A stretch of DNA of 49,500 bases. It comes from Comamonadaceae bacterium (GTDB lineage: Bacteria; Pseudomonadota; Gammaproteobacteria; Burkholderiales; Burkholderiaceae_C). Positions within the stretch are counted from its first letter, which is position 1, and every line of letters starts with the position of its first letter. Both the position numbers and the translations under genes were made by a program. The stretch lies in the NCBI GenBank assembly GCA_013823485.1, contig PNMF01000005.1, positions 1-49,500 on the forward strand, given 5' to 3'. Of this stretch, positions 26,362 to 35,060 are shown piece after piece. The notes beneath the pieces are model-generated. The model did no database searches, was not told the origin of the DNA, and worked only from the letters and a program-made list of their open reading frames with translations.

Positions 26362-26816
26362 GGGCGGCCCTCCGGGGCGACCACGGTCTGGCCGGCGCGG
26401 GCACGGGCCAGTGCGTCGGCGGCTTCGGGTGCCATGTAGTTTTCATCGTGCTTGGCCAGCACCTGATCGGCGCGGAACACGCCATCGGCACCGAGCCGGC
26501 CCTGCGCCACCACGCCCTTGCCCTCCTGGAACAGGTCGGGCAGCAGGCCGGTGTAGCTCACCGGCACTCGCTGCACCGTGTCGGTGACGGCAAAGCGGAT
26601 GGTCAGGCCCTGCGGCTCGCGCACCACGCTGCCCTCCTCGACCAGGCCGCCGACCCGGAAGCTGCGCTTGCGCGGCGCCTCGCTGGCCGCCACCTGGGTC
26701 GGGCTGTAGAAGAACACCAGATTGCTGCGGAAGGCATTCAGCACCAGGGCACTGGCAGCGCCCACGGTGCCCAGGCCCACCAGCAGGGCCAGCGCGCGGC
26801 GGCGGCGCGGCGTCAT
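26358..26816 (-). CDS. ccmE: Heme chaperone CcmE
   Basis: 152 residues: one N-terminal TM after an Arg-rich start ([20 protein letters not shown]), an OB-fold ([19 protein letters not shown]) and [12 protein letters not shown] holding the histidine that binds heme covalently and the nearby tyrosine. Carries heme from CcmC to CcmF in the periplasm. Confidence 0.96.
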   Translation of the reverse strand: MTPRRRRALALLVGLGTVGAASALVLNAFRSNLVFFYSPTQVAASEAPRKRSFRVGGLVEEGSVVREPQGLTIRFAVTDTVQRVPVSYTGLLPDLFQEGKGVVAQGRLGADGVFRADQVLAKHDENYMAPEAADALARARAGQTVVAPEGRP

Positions 26817-27022
26817 GCCCGGCCTCCATGCAGCCGGGACGGATCGGGCGCGGACACGCCCACGCCGTCGTCAATCTCGTCCTGCATGGCGCGCTCCAGC
26901 AGGCGCCGGCGTAGCCGCAGCAGCGCCATCTCGGCCACCAGCACGGCAGCACACATGCCCAGCGATCCCCAGACATACAGACCATGGCCATCCATGGCCA
27001 GGAATTCGACAACGTGGTTCAT
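26813..27022 (-). CDS. ccmD: Heme exporter subunit CcmD
   Basis: A 69-residue single-TM protein from ATG 27022 ([20 protein letters not shown]), the typical CcmD start, with the [17 protein letters not shown] followed by a basic stretch ([11 protein letters not shown]). CcmD helps release holo-CcmE from the CcmABC transporter. The ORF track only shows it as the tail of a long shadow frame. Confidence 0.9.
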   Translation of the reverse strand: MNHVVEFLAMDGHGLYVWGSLGMCAAVLVAEMALLRLRRRLLERAMQDEIDDGVGVSAPDPSRLHGGRA

Positions 27023-27771
27023 GCGGCCTCCGCAGATGGGTGCAGGGCCGCCCGGGCCCATTCGGTGTGGCGTTCGCGTTCCAGCAGCAGCACACGGGCC
27101 CGCGCCAGGCCCATGGCGATGCAATAGGCCCAGGCCGCCAGCGACATGAGCAGCATGCCCAGCAGCATCGGCGTGGCCATGCTGGGCGCCTTGTTCAGCG
27201 TGACGGAAGCGCCCTGGTGCAGCGTGTTCCACCACTGCACCGAGAAATAGATGATGGGCAGGTTGACCACGCCCACCAGCGCCAGCAGGCCGGCGGCGCG
27301 ATCGGCGCGGCGCGGGTCGTCGATGGCGCCGTGCAGCGCCATGAAGCCGATGTAGAGGAACAGCAGCACCAGCTCGGAGGTCAGGCGGGCGTCCCACACC
27401 CACCAGGTGCCCCAGGTGGGCTGGCCCCAGAGGGCGCCGGTCCAGAGCGCCAGGAAGGTCATGAGCGCACCGGTGGGGGCCAGGGCCAGCGCCATCACGC
27501 TGGCCAGCCGGGCATTGAAGACCAGCCCCACCCCGGCCCAGACCGCCATGACCAGGTACACGAACATCGACATCCAGGCCGCCGGCACATGCACATAGAT
27601 GATCCGGTAGGCCTCGCCCTGCTGGGCATCGCTGGGCGCCACGAAGAAGCCCACATACAGACCAAGCGCCGCCAGCACGACGGCGGCCGAGCCGAACCAC
27701 GGCACCAGCCGCCCGGCCAGCGCATGGAAGCGGGCCGGCGCCGCGAAATGGAACAGGTTGATGCGGGTCAT
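27019..27771 (-). CDS. ccmC: Heme exporter/handling protein CcmC
   Basis: 250 residues from ATG 27771 (MTRINLFHFAAPARFHAL), which has GGAG at good spacing; the ATG 18 bases earlier overlaps ccmB. Six TM helices, and the WWD motif QPTWGTWWVWDARLTSELVLL that presents heme to CcmE. The histidines flanking it (IYVHVPAAWMSM; VQWWNTLHQGAS) are conserved heme ligands. Confidence 0.95.
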   Translation of the reverse strand: MTRINLFHFAAPARFHALAGRLVPWFGSAAVVLAALGLYVGFFVAPSDAQQGEAYRIIYVHVPAAWMSMFVYLVMAVWAGVGLVFNARLASVMALALAPTGALMTFLALWTGALWGQPTWGTWWVWDARLTSELVLLFLYIGFMALHGAIDDPRRADRAAGLLALVGVVNLPIIYFSVQWWNTLHQGASVTLNKAPSMATPMLLGMLLMSLAAWAYCIAMGLARARVLLLERERHTEWARAALHPSAEAA

Positions 27772-27775
27772 GGGC

Positions 27776-28501
27776 TCACTCCAGGGCAATGCGCAAGGCT
27801 GCGCCGGTCACGGCGGGGGCCGCCAGCAGGGCCAGCAGCAGCAGCGCCCCCAGCAGCGAAAAATGGCCGACCACGTCCAGCCCGGCCAGATGGGCCTGCA
27901 CCGCGCCGGCCCCGAAAATCAGCACGGGCACCAGCAGCGGCAGCACCAGCAGCGACATCAGCACCCCGCCGCCGCGCAGGCCCAGGGTCAGCGCAGCGCC
28001 GAGCGAGCCCACCAGGCTGAGCACCGGCGAGCCCAGCAGCAATGAAGCCACCAGCACCCCGATGGCCGAGGCCGGCAGGCCGAACTGCAGCGCCAGCACC
28101 GGCGCCACCAGCACCAGCGGCAGCACGCCGGCCACCCAGTGCGCGGCCACCTTGCCCAGCACCAGCAGGGCCAGCGGGTGCGGCGAGAGCAGCAGCAGCT
28201 CCAGCGTGCCGTCGGCATGGTCGTCGGCGAACAGGCGCGAGAGCGGCAGCGTGCAGGCCAGCAGGGCCGCCACCCACACCACCCCCGGGGCCATGGTGCG
28301 CAGCAGGCCCGGCTCCGGCCCGACGCCGAGCGGGAACAGGCTCACCACCAGCACGAAGAAGACCAGCGCGGCCAGGGTGTCGGAGCGGCGGCGCAGGGCG
28401 ATGCGCAGATCGCGCTGGAAGACCGCACGCAGGCCATCGAACAGGCCGGGCAAGGCCGCGTCCGGCGCAGCGTGGTCGGCCGCGGTGGCGAGTGTGTTCA
28501 C
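27776..28501 (-). CDS. ccmB: Heme exporter membrane subunit CcmB
   Basis: 241 residues if translation starts at GTG 28501, which overlaps the ccmA stop as GTGA; no ATG is available. Typical CcmB sequence follows: VFQRDLRIALRRRSDTLAAL, FADDHADGTLELLLLSPHPL and several hydrophobic helices. About 20 residues longer at the N-terminus than compact CcmB proteins. Forms the ABC transporter core with CcmA. Confidence 0.93.
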   Translation of the reverse strand: MNTLATAADHAAPDAALPGLFDGLRAVFQRDLRIALRRRSDTLAALVFFVLVVSLFPLGVGPEPGLLRTMAPGVVWVAALLACTLPLSRLFADDHADGTLELLLLSPHPLALLVLGKVAAHWVAGVLPLVLVAPVLALQFGLPASAIGVLVASLLLGSPVLSLVGSLGAALTLGLRGGGVLMSLLVLPLLVPVLIFGAGAVQAHLAGLDVVGHFSLLGALLLLALLAAPAVTGAALRIALE

Positions 28502-29121
28502 AGCTGCAGCTCCCGGGCCGGCGGTGGCAGCGGCACGCTCTGGTGGCTGGTGAGCACCAGCAGGCCACCGCGTTGCAGGTGTTCGCCCAGGCGTTCGGAC
28601 AGCCAGCGGCAGGCGTCGGCATCGAGCGCGTTGAAAGGTTCGTCCAGCACCCACAGGGGCGTGCTGCGCGAGAGCAGCAGGCGGGCCAGGCCGCAGCGGC
28701 GACGCTGGCCCTGCGACAGGCGCCGCACCGGTGTGCGTTCGCAGCCCCGCAGACCGGCGTCGGTCAGGGCGGCGCGGGCCTCGGCACGGCTGGCGGGCCA
28801 GCCGGCCAGCAGGCTGGCCGACTGCAGGTTCTCCAGCGGGTCCAGGTCGTCCTTGAGGGCCGCCTCGTGGCCCAGGTACAGGCGTTCGCGGCACCAGCGG
28901 TCGCGCTGGCCGGCCACCGGCTCGCCGCGCCAGCGCACCTCGCCGGCACTCGGTGGCAGCAGCCCGCTGACCAGCCGCAGCAGGCTGGTCTTGCCGGCCC
29001 CGTTGGCACCGCGCACCTGCAGCCACTGCCCGGCCGAGAGCGTCAGGTCCAGCCCTTCAAACAGGGTGCGCCCGCCGCGCGTGCAAGCCACCGATTCCAG
29101 CACCAGACCGGGTGTGTTCAA
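28498..29121 (-). CDS. ccmA: Heme exporter ATP-binding protein CcmA
   Basis: 207 residues if started at TTG 29121 (LNTPGLVLESVACTRGG), preceded by GAGGAA; this is the usual CcmA length. The ATG at 29190 would make codons out of the PpsR/CrtJ site, so it was not preferred. Motifs: Walker A RGANGAGKTSLLRLVSG, signature RRLSQGQRRRCGLARLL, Walker B LWVLDEPFNALD. It powers release of holo-CcmE. First gene of the ccmABCDEFGHI operon, divergent from crtE across a regulatory region with three PpsR-type sites. Confidence 0.93.
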   Translation of the reverse strand: MNTPGLVLESVACTRGGRTLFEGLDLTLSAGQWLQVRGANGAGKTSLLRLVSGLLPPSAGEVRWRGEPVAGQRDRWCRERLYLGHEAALKDDLDPLENLQSASLLAGWPASRAEARAALTDAGLRGCERTPVRRLSQGQRRRCGLARLLLSRSTPLWVLDEPFNALDADACRWLSERLGEHLQRGGLLVLTSHQSVPLPPPARELQL

Positions 29122-29162
29122 CGGGTGTTCCTCGGGTGGGGCCTTGGCATGCCGACATGGCG

Positions 29163-29180
29163 TGTCAATTTGAGTTGACA
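29163..29180. promoter_or_regulatory. PpsR/CrtJ-type operator upstream of ccmA
   Basis: TGTCAATTTGAGTTGACA is a perfect TGTC-N10-GACA palindrome 42 bases upstream of the preferred ccmA TTG start and about 155 bases upstream of crtE. Its nearness to ccmA suggests control of the cytochrome c maturation operon; looping with the crtE sites is also possible. Confidence 0.8.
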
Positions 29181-29258
29181 CTTGTACCACACCCGTTCAG
29201 ATGACACAAACCGCCGCTGGTGGCCGGAGCGGCGTTCAAAACGGACTGCAAAAGTTCA

Positions 29259-29286
29259 TTGACATTCCGAAGTGTCATGTTAGATT
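29259..29286 (+). promoter_or_regulatory. Candidate crtE promoter
   Basis: A perfect -35 TTGACA (29259-29264) and TAGATT (29281-29286, 4 of 6 to the -10 consensus) are 16 bases apart. The -10 lies inside the first crtE PpsR/CrtJ site, which would let repressor block RNA polymerase. Confidence 0.5.
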
Positions 29287-29290
29287 GACA
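29273..29290. promoter_or_regulatory. PpsR/CrtJ-type operator 1 for crtE
   Basis: TGTCATGTTAGATTGACA matches TGT-N12-ACA with the TGTC/GACA extension. It is the first of two sites separated by 7 bases, like the paired sites known at CrtJ-controlled promoters. Confidence 0.82.
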
Positions 29291-29297
29291 CTTGATC

Positions 29298-29315
29298 TGT
29301 CGAATTCCTTTGACA
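29298..29315. promoter_or_regulatory. PpsR/CrtJ-type operator 2 for crtE
   Basis: TGTCGAATTCCTTTGACA is a second full TGTC-N10-GACA palindrome. It starts 7 bases after the previous one and ends 20 bases before the crtE ATG. Confidence 0.82.
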
Positions 29316-29335
29316 GCACCACCACCGAGGCCGCC

Positions 29336-30262
29336 ATGGACCTGATGTCACGCATACAGCCAGCGCTCGAATCGCAACTGTTGCGGGCCCACAGCCCCAG
29401 CGCCCCGCCCCGGCTGCTGGCGGCCATGCGGCACGCGGTGTTTCCGGGCGGCGCCCGCATCCGTCCGCAGCTGTGCCTGGCTGTGGCCCGGGCCTGCGGC
29501 GACAGCGCCCCGGCCCTGAGCGACGCGGCGGCGGTGGCCATCGAGCTGCTGCACTGCGCCTCGCTGGTGCACGACGACATGCCCGCCTTCGACGACGCCG
29601 ACACCCGGCGCGGCCAGCCCACGGTGCACCGGCTCTATGGCGAGCCGCTGGCCCTGCTGACCGGCGACGCCCTGATCGTGCTGGCCTACCAGGCGCTGGC
29701 CCACGGCGCCCGGCTGTCGCCCGAACACATCGACCGCCTGCCCGGCCTGCTGCAGCTGGTGTGCACCGGCACCGGCGCCCCCGACGGCATCGTGGCCGGC
29801 CAGGCCTGGGAATGCGAGCCCCAGGTGGAACTGGCCGCCTACCAGCGCGCCAAGACCGGCGCCCTGTTCGTCGCCTCCACCTGTGCCGGGGCCCTGGCCG
29901 CCGGGGCCGACCCGGCCGGCTGGCGCGCCCTGGGCGAATGCCTGGGTGAGGCCTACCAGGTGGCCGACGACATCCGCGATGTGCTGATGGAGTCCGAACA
30001 GCTCGGCAAGCCCGCCGGCCAGGACGCCACGCACCATCGGCCCAGCGCCGCCAGCGACCTCGGTCTGGGCGGCGCCATGGACCACTTTCAGGCGCTCATG
30101 TCGGCCGCGGTCGACTCGGTGCCGGCCGGTCCGGCCCGCCGCGCCATGCAGGCGCTGGTGCTGCACGAAGCGGCACGGCTGATCCCGCCGGCCACCAGCG
30201 AACGTATCGAACGCGAGCGCCGCCGGCCCACCCGCGTCATGCACCGTCCGGCCGTGGCCTGA
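29336..30262 (+). CDS. crtE: Geranylgeranyl diphosphate synthase
   Basis: 308 residues from ATG 29336; the upstream extension in the track crosses the operators. The first aspartate-rich motif is LVHDDMPAFDDADTRRG and the second YQVADDIRDVL, with GGARIRPQLCLAVA at the diphosphate-binding site. Adds isopentenyl units to make C20 GGPP for carotenoids and the phytyl chain of bacteriochlorophyll. Followed by crtF after 42 bases on the same strand. Confidence 0.95.
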   Translation: MDLMSRIQPALESQLLRAHSPSAPPRLLAAMRHAVFPGGARIRPQLCLAVARACGDSAPALSDAAAVAIELLHCASLVHDDMPAFDDADTRRGQPTVHRLYGEPLALLTGDALIVLAYQALAHGARLSPEHIDRLPGLLQLVCTGTGAPDGIVAGQAWECEPQVELAAYQRAKTGALFVASTCAGALAAGADPAGWRALGECLGEAYQVADDIRDVLMESEQLGKPAGQDATHHRPSAASDLGLGGAMDHFQALMSAAVDSVPAGPARRAMQALVLHEAARLIPPATSERIERERRRPTRVMHRPAVA

Positions 30263-30304
30263 AGCGCCGCCCGCCCGACCGCCCGACCGCCCGGCCATTC
30301 ACCC

Positions 30305-31504
30305 ATGAGCGCACTGCAACCCGCCACGCCCCCGGCGGCCGCCAGCGGCTGGAGCGAACGCTGGGCCCGGCAGGTCGACCGCTGGATGACCAGCCCGGCC
30401 CTGGGCCGCTGGGCCGGCCGCAGCGTGTTCACGCGCTGGCTGGTGCGCCGCCGCTCCCGCGAGCTGTTCGACCTCATGGCGGGGTTCGTGCATTCGCAGG
30501 TGCTGCTGGGCTGCGTGCGGCTGCAACTGTTTGAACGCCTGGCACAGCGGCCCCACACCCTGGAAGAAATCGCCGCCCGCGCCCGCGTGCCGGCGCCGCA
30601 CCTGCAGCGCCTGCTCGATTCGGCGGTGGCCCTGCGCCTGCTGGAGCCGCGCGGCGAGCGCCGTTACGGCCTGGGCCCGCTCGGGGCACCGCTGGCGGTG
30701 CACGCCGGCATCCGCGACATGGTGGAACACAACGCCACCCTCTACCGCGACCTGCACGACCCGCTGGCCCTGTTGCGCGACCCGGACGGTGCCCAGATGC
30801 ACGCCTGGTGGCCCTACACCGACCACCAGGACGGCAGCGCCCAGCCGGCAGCCCCCAGCGACCAGTTCGCGCGCTATTCGGCGCTGATGGCCAGTTCGCA
30901 GCGCTTCGTCATCGACGAAATGCTGGACAGCCACGATTTCAGCCGCCACCGCCAGGTGCTGGACGTCGGCGGCGGCCTGGGCGGCTGGGTCTGTGCGCTG
31001 GCGCGCCGCTACCCCCACCTGTCGCTGATGCATCTGGACCTGCCACCGGTGTCGGCCCTGGCGGCGCAGCGCATCGCATCGGACGGGCTGAGCGCGCGCA
31101 TTGCGTGTCACCCCGGCAGCTTCCTGCACGACCCGCTGCCCCGGGGGGCCGACCTGGTCACCTTGGTGCGGGTCGCCCATGACCACCCCGATGCCGCCGT
31201 TCGCCGGCTGCTGCGCGCCATTCACGACGCCCTGCCGGTGGGCGGGGAACTGCTGCTGGCCGAGCCGATGGCCGAGGTCGACGGGCAGCCCGCCACCCCA
31301 GACCCGTACTTCCACTTCTACCTGCTGGCCATGGGATCGGGCCGCTTGCGCACCCCGGCCGAGCTGATGCACCTCATGACCGAGGCCGGTTTTGAGGGGG
31401 TTCGTCGCCTTTCAGGCCACCAACCGGTGCACGCGACCCTGCTGTCAGGACAAAAGACTAGGTGTTTACCCTTGGAACCCGGCACAAGTGTCAATAAAGA
31501 ATGA
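30305..31504 (+). CDS. crtF: Demethylspheroidene O-methyltransferase
   Basis: 399 residues. An N-terminal winged-helix dimerization domain (LEEIAARARVPAPHLQRLLD) precedes a Rossmann methyltransferase with SAM motif VLDVGGGLGGWVCALARR and later GGELLLAEPMAEV. Methylates the 1-hydroxy group of carotenoids in the spheroidene and spirilloxanthin pathways. The last codons and stop overlap the bchC operators, so bchC can also be transcribed from inside the crtF 3' end, as in Rhodobacter. Confidence 0.95.
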   Translation: MSALQPATPPAAASGWSERWARQVDRWMTSPALGRWAGRSVFTRWLVRRRSRELFDLMAGFVHSQVLLGCVRLQLFERLAQRPHTLEEIAARARVPAPHLQRLLDSAVALRLLEPRGERRYGLGPLGAPLAVHAGIRDMVEHNATLYRDLHDPLALLRDPDGAQMHAWWPYTDHQDGSAQPAAPSDQFARYSALMASSQRFVIDEMLDSHDFSRHRQVLDVGGGLGGWVCALARRYPHLSLMHLDLPPVSALAAQRIASDGLSARIACHPGSFLHDPLPRGADLVTLVRVAHDHPDAAVRRLLRAIHDALPVGGELLLAEPMAEVDGQPATPDPYFHFYLLAMGSGRLRTPAELMHLMTEAGFEGVRRLSGHQPVHATLLSGQKTRCLPLEPGTSVNKE

Positions 31505-31506
31505 CA
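31489..31506. promoter_or_regulatory. PpsR/CrtJ-type operator 1 for bchC (overlaps crtF stop)
   Basis: TGTCAATAAAGAATGACA fits TGTC-N10-GACA. It covers the crtF stop codon and contains ATGACA (31501-31506), a 5-of-6 match to the -35 consensus. Confidence 0.85.
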
Positions 31507-31530
31507 CTACATTCTGTCAACCAATAAATA
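31501..31530 (+). promoter_or_regulatory. Candidate bchC promoter
   Basis: -35 ATGACA (31501-31506) with AT-rich CAATAAATA 16-18 bases downstream (ATAAAT/TAAATA, weak -10). This would lie between and within the two operators. The -10 assignment is uncertain. Confidence 0.4.
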
Positions 31531-31532
31531 CA
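31515..31532. promoter_or_regulatory. PpsR/CrtJ-type operator 2 for bchC
   Basis: TGTCAACCAATAAATACA fits TGT-N12-ACA, 8 bases after operator 1 and 4 bases before the bchC ATG. The 8-base spacing is the one I recall for cooperative CrtJ binding at bchC of Rhodobacter capsulatus. Confidence 0.75.
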
Positions 31533-31536
31533 CACC

Positions 31537-32508
31537 ATGAACGCCGCCGCCATCGTCTTCCAGCAACCGTGCCAGCTTTCGGTGCGGTCGCTGCCCCTGC
31601 GGGCGGCGCAGCCGGGCGACGTGGAGGTGCAGGTGGAGTACAGCGGCATCAGCACCGGCACCGAGCGCCTGCTCTGGGACGGCAGCATGCCCCCCTTCCC
31701 CGGCATGGGTTACCCGCTGGTGCCCGGCTACGAGACGGTGGGCCGCGTGGTGCGGGTGCATGGCGATCTGACCGGCCGCCAGGCCCCGGCCCTGGGCGAC
31801 CGGGTGTTCGTGCCCGGCTCCTACAGCTTTGAAGGCGTGCACAACCTGTTCGGCGGCGCCGGCTCGCGCCTGGTGGTGCCGGCCGACCGCGTGGTCCGCC
31901 TGGCACCCGACGGCAATGCCCAGGGCGCCTCGGCGGTGCTGCTGGCCCTGGCCGCCACCGCCTACCACACGGTGAGCCACGGCGGCACCCGCGAACCCGG
32001 CACGCCGCCCGACCTGATCGTCGGCCACGGTGTCATGGGCCGCCTGCTGGCCCGCCTGACGGTGGCCGCCGGTGCACCGGCCCCGGTGGTCTGGGAAACC
32101 CAGGCTGCCCGCCGCAGCGGCGCCGAGGGCTACACCGTGGTGCACCCGGACGAGGACACCACCGCGAAATACAACGCCATCTACGACGTCAGCGGCGACT
32201 CCGGCGTGCTGCACACCGTCATTCCCCGCCTGGTCAAGGGCGGCGAGGTGGTGCTGGCCGGCTTCTACCGCCAGGACCTCTCCTTTGCCTACGCACCGGC
32301 CTTCATGCGCGAGGCCACGATCCGCGTGGCCGCCGAATGGAAGCGCGCCGACCTGCTGGCCGTCACCGAACTGGTCAACACCGGCCGCCTGAGCCTGGAA
32401 GGGCTGATCACCCACACCGAATCACCGGTCCGCGCCCACGCGGCCTACGAGGCGGCGTTCGGCGACCCGCTGTGTCTGAAGATGGTCCTCGACTGGAGCA
32501 ACGCATGA
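31537..32508 (+). CDS. bchC: 3-hydroxyethyl bacteriochlorophyllide a dehydrogenase
   Basis: 323 residues, medium-chain dehydrogenase fold: VQVEYSGISTGTERLLWDG, YPLVPGYETVGRVV and the cofactor region DLIVGHGVMGRLLARLT. Oxidizes the 3-(1-hydroxyethyl) group to acetyl in bacteriochlorophyllide a formation. First gene of bchCXYZ; its stop overlaps bchX (ATGA). Confidence 0.96.
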   Translation: MNAAAIVFQQPCQLSVRSLPLRAAQPGDVEVQVEYSGISTGTERLLWDGSMPPFPGMGYPLVPGYETVGRVVRVHGDLTGRQAPALGDRVFVPGSYSFEGVHNLFGGAGSRLVVPADRVVRLAPDGNAQGASAVLLALAATAYHTVSHGGTREPGTPPDLIVGHGVMGRLLARLTVAAGAPAPVVWETQAARRSGAEGYTVVHPDEDTTAKYNAIYDVSGDSGVLHTVIPRLVKGGEVVLAGFYRQDLSFAYAPAFMREATIRVAAEWKRADLLAVTELVNTGRLSLEGLITHTESPVRAHAAYEAAFGDPLCLKMVLDWSNA

Positions 32509-33512
32509 ACGCACCTGAACTCAAAACCCATCCGGTCCACTTCCAGGAGCGGCTGCGGCAGGAGGCTTCCATCGAACCCGATCCGGTGCACACCGGCGAG
32601 GTCAAGAAAGAAACCCAGATCATTGCCATCTACGGCAAGGGCGGCATCGGCAAGAGCTTCACGCTGGCCAACCTGAGCTACATGATGGCGCAGCAGGGCA
32701 AGAAGGTGCTGCTGATCGGCTGCGACCCCAAGAGCGACACCACCAGCCTGCTGTTCGGCGGCCGGGCCTGCCCCACCATCATCGAGACCAGCAGCAAGAA
32801 GAAGCTGGCCGGCGAGGCGGTGCAGATCGGTGACGTGTGCTTCAAGCGCGACGGCGTCTACGCGATGGAACTCGGTGGCCCCGAGGTCGGTCGCGGCTGC
32901 GGCGGCCGCGGCATCATCCACGGCTTCGAGACACTGGAAAAGCTCGGCTTCCACGAGTGGGGCTTCGACTACGTGCTGCTCGACTTCCTGGGCGACGTGG
33001 TGTGCGGCGGCTTCGGTCTGCCGATTGCCCGCGACATGTGCCAGAAGGTGATCGTGGTGGCCAGCAACGACCTGCAGTCGCTGTATGTGGCCAACAACGT
33101 GTGCAGCGCGGTGGAGTACTTCCGCAAGCTCGGCGGCAACGTGGGGGTGGCCGGCATGGTCATCAACCGCGACGACGGCACCGGCGAGGCATCGGCCTTC
33201 GCCCAGGCGGTGGGCATCCCGGTGCTCTCCACCATCCCGGCCAACGACGACATCCGCCGCAAGAGCGCCAGCTACGAAATCATCGGCCGGCCCGATTCGC
33301 CCTGGGGCCCCATGTTCGCCGAGCTGGCCAGCAACGTGGCCACCTCGGTGCCCAACAAGCCCAGCCCGCTGAGCCAGGACGCCCTGCTGGGCCTGTTCTC
33401 GGCCTCCGCCACCGGCCGCGACTACGTGCTGGAGCCGGCCACGCAGTTCGACATGTGCGGCAAGACCGACACCAGCCGCCCCAGCCTTGAAGTCATCTAC
33501 GACGAGGACTGA
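32505..33512 (+). CDS. bchX: Chlorophyllide a reductase iron protein BchX
   Basis: 335 residues from ATG 32505. Nitrogenase Fe-protein-like: P-loop IYGKGGIGKSFTLANL, GCDPKSDTT, cluster cysteines in VGRGCGGRGI and GDVVCGGFGLPIARD. Passes electrons with ATP to BchYZ to reduce ring B of chlorophyllide a. An N-terminal extension of ~35 residues before the P-loop is normal for BchX. The track start inside bchC is a shadow. Confidence 0.97.
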   Translation: MNAPELKTHPVHFQERLRQEASIEPDPVHTGEVKKETQIIAIYGKGGIGKSFTLANLSYMMAQQGKKVLLIGCDPKSDTTSLLFGGRACPTIIETSSKKKLAGEAVQIGDVCFKRDGVYAMELGGPEVGRGCGGRGIIHGFETLEKLGFHEWGFDYVLLDFLGDVVCGGFGLPIARDMCQKVIVVASNDLQSLYVANNVCSAVEYFRKLGGNVGVAGMVINRDDGTGEASAFAQAVGIPVLSTIPANDDIRRKSASYEIIGRPDSPWGPMFAELASNVATSVPNKPSPLSQDALLGLFSASATGRDYVLEPATQFDMCGKTDTSRPSLEVIYDED

Positions 33513-33515
33513 TCC

Positions 33516-35060
33516 ATGAGCGGCACCACCATCCCCATCGTTCCCCTGAAAGTGCCCACGGCCATCGAGGGCGATGGCATGGGCTGCCACAGCGGCGGCG
33601 AGACCCTGCTGGCCGCGGCCCGCCAGGCCGGCAAGAGCGACGTGCTGCAGCAGTACGCCCAGGACTACCCCAAGAACCCCGACGCCGGTCCGCACGACCA
33701 GCCGCAGAGCATGTGCCCGGCCTTCGGTTCGCTGCGGGTGGGTCTGCGGATGCGCCGCACCGCCACCATCCTGTCCGGTTCGGCCTGCTGCGTGTACGGC
33801 CTGACCTTCACCAGCCACTTCTACGGTGCCCGCCGCAGCGTGGGCTACGTGCCCTTCAACAGCGAGACGCTGGTCACCGGCAAGCTGTTCGAGGACATCC
33901 GCGAGGCGGTGCACGCCATCGCCGACCCGACCCAGCTCGACGCCATCGTGGTCATCAACCTGTGCGTGCCCACCGCCAGCGGCGTGCCGCTGCAGCTGCT
34001 GCCCAAGGTGATCGACGGCGTGCGCGTCATCGGCATCGACGTGCCCGGCTTCGGCGTGCCGACCCATGCCGAGGCCAAGGACGTGCTGTCCGGCGCCATG
34101 CTGCGGTTTGCCCGGGAAGAGATCATGGCCGGGCCGGTGCAGGCACCGCGCCGTGGCCGCCAGAGCCTGCCGGCCATCACGCTGCTGGGTGAAATGTTCC
34201 CGGCCGACCCGATGCTGATCGGCCAGATGATCGCGCCCATGGGCCTCGCGGTGGGTGCCACGGTGCCGACCCGCGAATGGCGCGAGCTGTATGCCGCGCT
34301 CGACGGCGTGGCCGTGGCCGCCATCCACCCCTTCTACACCGCCAGCGTCCGCGAGTTCCAGGCCGCCGGCCGACCCGTGGTGGGCTCGGCGCCGGTGGGC
34401 ATCGACGGCACGCACGAGTGGCTGGGCGCCATCGGCGCGGCAGCAGGTGTCTCGCAGGACCGGATCGACGCCGCCCGCAACGCCACGCTGGGTGCCATCC
34501 GCGGCGTGCTGTCGCAACAGACCATCCAGGGTCGCATCACCCTCTCCGGCTACGAAGGCTCCGAACTGCTGGTGGGCCGCCTGCTGGTGGACTGCGGTGC
34601 CGACCTGCGCTACGTCGGCAGCGCCTGCCCGGCCACCCCCTGGAACCAGGCCGACGCCGACTGGCTGCGCGCCAAGGGCGTGCAGGTGCAGTTCCGCGCC
34701 TCCCTCGAACAGGACCTGGCCGCCGTGCGCGAATACCAGCCCCAGTTGGCCATCGGCACCACCCCGGTGGTGCAGGCGGCCAAGCAGGCCCGCATCCCTT
34801 CGCTGTACTACACCAACCTGATCTCGGCCCGCCCGCTCATGGGCGTGGCCGGTGCCGGTTCGCTGGTGCAGGTGATCAACGCCGCCATGGCCAACCAGCA
34901 CCGCTTCGACGCCATGGCCGACTTCTTCGGCAACGTCGGCCAGGGCGACCGCGCCGGCGTCTGGGAAGGCGTGCCGGTCGAGCACCCGGAGTTCCGCAAG
35001 GACAACCGCCGCATGCTCGACAAGCAGGCCAAAAAGCGCAAAGCCGAGGAGATGGGCTGA
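33516..35060 (+). CDS. bchY: Chlorophyllide a reductase subunit Y
   Basis: 514 residues, NifD-like fold. Cluster cysteines appear in [28 protein letters not shown] and [18 protein letters not shown]. Forms the catalytic alpha2beta2 core with BchZ, reducing the C7-C8 bond of chlorophyllide a. Only 3 bases after bchX; its stop shares bases with the bchZ start. Confidence 0.97.
   Translation: MSGTTIPIVPLKVPTAIEGDGMGCHSGGETLLAAARQAGKSDVLQQYAQDYPKNPDAGPHDQPQSMCPAFGSLRVGLRMRRTATILSGSACCVYGLTFTSHFYGARRSVGYVPFNSETLVTGKLFEDIREAVHAIADPTQLDAIVVINLCVPTASGVPLQLLPKVIDGVRVIGIDVPGFGVPTHAEAKDVLSGAMLRFAREEIMAGPVQAPRRGRQSLPAITLLGEMFPADPMLIGQMIAPMGLAVGATVPTREWRELYAALDGVAVAAIHPFYTASVREFQAAGRPVVGSAPVGIDGTHEWLGAIGAAAGVSQDRIDAARNATLGAIRGVLSQQTIQGRITLSGYEGSELLVGRLLVDCGADLRYVGSACPATPWNQADADWLRAKGVQVQFRASLEQDLAAVREYQPQLAIGTTPVVQAAKQARIPSLYYTNLISARPLMGVAGAGSLVQVINAAMANQHRFDAMADFFGNVGQGDRAGVWEGVPVEHPEFRKDNRRMLDKQAKKRKAEEMG

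Noticed and set aside
24247-26439. 730-residue plus-strand ORF over ccmF
   Set aside because: Antisense shadow rich in Gln/His/Arg; ccmF on the minus strand is clear.
29122-29190. N-terminal extension of ccmA to ATG 29190
   Set aside because: It would translate through the PpsR/CrtJ palindrome and makes CcmA longer than the family norm; TTG 29121 with GAGGAA fits better.
32445-34985. 846-residue minus-strand ORF over bchX/bchY
   Set aside because: Antisense shadow; the plus strand encodes unmistakable BchX and BchY.
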